15,371 nt of DNA. It comes from Thermoflexus sp. GTDB lineage: Bacteria > Chloroflexota > Anaerolineae > Thermoflexales > Thermoflexaceae. Positions within the stretch are counted from its first letter, which is position 1. Every line of letters starts with the position of its first letter. Where the stretch lies: NCBI GenBank assembly GCA_017743605.1, contig JAGHYO010000027.1:1-15371 (forward strand). Reading direction: 5' to 3'. The notes under the pieces are model-generated. The model saw only the letters and a program-made list of their open reading frames with translations, did not search any database and was not told where the DNA came from. Positions 14,349 through 15,371 of the stretch are shown in pieces. Both the position numbers and the translations under genes were made by a program.

Positions 14349-15131
14349 ATGGCCTATGAGACGTTGCTGTATGAGGTTCAGGAAGGGATCGCCATCATCA
14401 CCCTGAACCGGCCGGATGTCCTCAACGCCTTCAACGAGCAGATGTTCCGCGAATTACAGGACGTCCTGCGCACAGTGGAGCGGGACGAAGCGGTCCATGT
14501 GGCGATCGTGACCGGGGCCGGGCGGGGGTTCTGCGCCGGGCAGGACCTGACAGAGATGCGGGCGCGCTATGAGCAGCCGGAGGGGGCGGGGTCCATTGGG
14601 GAGCACCTGCGCAGCCGATACAATCCGCTGATCCTGCGCCTCCGCAACACCGAGAAGCCCTTCATCGCTGCCATCAACGGGGTGGCGGCGGGGGCGGGCT
14701 GCAGCCTGGCCCTGGCCTGCGACCTTCGGGTCATGGCGGAGACGGCCTCCTTCGTCTTCAACGCCTTCGCCAAGATCTCCCTGATCCCCGATTCGGGCTC
14801 CACCTGGTTCCTGCCCCATCTGGCCGGATACGCTCGAGCCTTTGAGGCGGCCACCCTCATCGATCGGCTGGAGGCTTCCCGGGCCCTGGCTTGGGGGCTG
14901 GTCAACGCCGTGGTGCCGCCGGACCAGGTGATGCCTACGGCCCAGGAGTGGGCCGACCGGCTGCGGGCGCTGCCAGGCCGAGCGGTGGGGCTCCTGAAGC
15001 GGGCCCTCCATCGGGCCATGACCTTCACGCTGGAGCAGTCCCTCGATTATGAGGCCCATCTCCAGGAGGTGGCGGCCCGCACGCCGGAGCACCGGGAGCG
15101 CGTGGAGGCCTTCCTCCGCCGGCGCGGATGA
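14349..15131 (+). CDS. Enoyl-CoA hydratase/isomerase, PaaG-like
   Basis: This is a 260-residue crotonase-fold enzyme acting on acyl-CoA thioesters. The first oxyanion-hole segment is GFCAGQDLTEM (60-70) and the second is NGVAAGAGCSLALACDL (110-126). The block ISLIPDSGSTWFLPHLAG (143-160) closely follows the PaaG form, with D148 at the catalytic acid position where classical hydratases carry Glu. PaaG converts epoxyphenylacetyl-CoA to an oxepin in the phenylacetate pathway; related enzymes act in fatty-acid beta-oxidation, and the sequence does not settle which. Start 14349 has GGAGG 8 nt upstream. The following 3-hydroxyacyl-CoA dehydrogenase start at 15337 supports a CoA-thioester degradation operon, interrupted by a 205-bp hairpin-rich spacer. 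Confidence 0.85.
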   Translation: MAYETLLYEVQEGIAIITLNRPDVLNAFNEQMFRELQDVLRTVERDEAVHVAIVTGAGRGFCAGQDLTEMRARYEQPEGAGSIGEHLRSRYNPLILRLRNTEKPFIAAINGVAAGAGCSLALACDLRVMAETASFVFNAFAKISLIPDSGSTWFLPHLAGYARAFEAATLIDRLEASRALAWGLVNAVVPPDQVMPTAQEWADRLRALPGRAVGLLKRALHRAMTFTLEQSLDYEAHLQEVAARTPEHRERVEAFLRRRG

Positions 15132-15133
15132 TG

Positions 15134-15154
15134 CCGAAGGAATTCGGCCTTCGG
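15134..15154 (+). terminator. Hairpin just after the enoyl-CoA hydratase stop
   Basis: CCGAAGG (15134-15140) pairs with CCTTCGG (15148-15154) around a 7-nt loop; an alternative shorter pairing GCCGAA/TTCGGC also exists. It starts 2 bp after the stop codon. There is no T-run, so it may act as a 3'-end stabiliser instead of a terminator. Confidence 0.35.
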
Positions 15155-15183
15155 GGGCCTCTGGCCGGTGGGTTGGCCTGCGC

Positions 15184-15313
15184 GTCGAACGAATTCGACC
15201 CTGGGAAGGCCTCCGGTCAACGGTGGGCCTACACCGACCGAAAAACACCCCTTGCGTCGGCGAAGGCCGACGCCGGGCGCGAAAGCGACTGTGGAGGCCG
15301 ATTCCCAATCGGC
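15184..15313 (+). repeat. Cluster of short GC hairpins in the spacer
   Basis: Three perfect inverted repeats follow one another: GTCGAA-CGAA-TTCGAC (15184-15199), GCGTCGGC-GAAG-GCCGACGC (15254-15273) and GCCGATT-CCC-AATCGGC (15297-15313). The last two, with GGCGCGAAAGCG between them, echo the two-hairpin architecture of the units at 8523-8755 (a GAA-type loop hairpin followed by a GG-AG-GC hairpin) but share little exact sequence. No gene is seen in the 205 bases 15132-15336. Confidence 0.6.
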
Positions 15314-15336
15314 GTGAGAGATCGAGGTGGAGGACG

Positions 15337-15371
15337 ATGGAGCGAGTGGGGATCGTCGGGGCGGGTACGAT
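15337..15371 (+). CDS. Start of a probable 3-hydroxyacyl-CoA dehydrogenase (cut by window end)
   Basis: The window ends 35 bases into an ORF reading MERVGIVGAGT followed by an incomplete codon beginning AT. VGIVGAGT matches the N-terminal NAD-binding G-x-G-x2-G start of 3-hydroxyacyl-CoA (3-hydroxybutyryl-CoA) dehydrogenases, which usually continue MG. GGTGGAGG lies a few nt upstream. Its position behind a PaaG-like enoyl-CoA hydratase fits sequential beta-oxidation steps. Only eleven full residues are visible, so other NAD-binding dehydrogenases remain possible. Confidence 0.5.
   Translation, partial: MERVGIVGAGT

Overview
The window is GC-rich bacterial DNA with tightly packed operons and mostly strong AGGAGG-type ribosome sites. 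The gene mix fits a thermophilic Chloroflexota-like bacterium (Anaerolineae/Thermoflexus type): polytopic glycosyltransferases, a UbiA-type DPPR synthase-like protein, a GH3-like surface protein with a Pro/Thr linker, short GC-hairpin intergenic repeats and a histone H1-like Lys/Ala protein. The taxonomic guess is inference; no rRNA or marker gene is present.

Layout. (1) 54-465, minus strand: a small histone H1-like protein with its own terminator and a recognisable promoter whose -35 lies inside a perfect 9-bp inverted repeat (likely operator). (2) 676-8498, plus strand: an envelope/glycan gene set. It holds a flippase-like LPG_synthase_TM protein, then after a hairpin and a probable new promoter a CDP-tyvelose-type epimerase, a GT4 glycosyltransferase, a class I methyltransferase and a GT39-like membrane glycosyltransferase. 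Embedded between the GT4 and the methyltransferase is a two-gene insert of different base composition: a DUF3696/OLD-like AAA ATPase broken by an in-frame TGA, and a small PIN-like protein. This looks like a captured defence or toxin-type module and is the best candidate for an undescribed system. (3) 8499-8784: three 85-bp repeat units, each with two short GC hairpins, between convergent genes. (4) 8785-9716, minus strand: a double-XRE-domain regulator translationally coupled to a GlsB/YeaQ-like small membrane protein. It is divergent from (5) 9825-10724, a UbiA/DPPR-synthase-like prenyltransferase; the two share overlapping TATAAT elements. (6) 10887-14301: a CoA-binding-domain protein with an extra N-terminal beta-rich domain, then a large secreted, membrane-anchored GH3-like protein that seems to have lost its catalytic motifs. 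(7) 14349-end: a PaaG-like enoyl-CoA hydratase, a hairpin-rich spacer, and the first codons of a probable 3-hydroxyacyl-CoA dehydrogenase, i.e. the start of a beta-oxidation or phenylacetate-type operon.

Regions 2 and 5 would plausibly cooperate in making and exporting lipid-linked surface glycans. Regions 1, 4, 6 and 7 look like separate transcription units.
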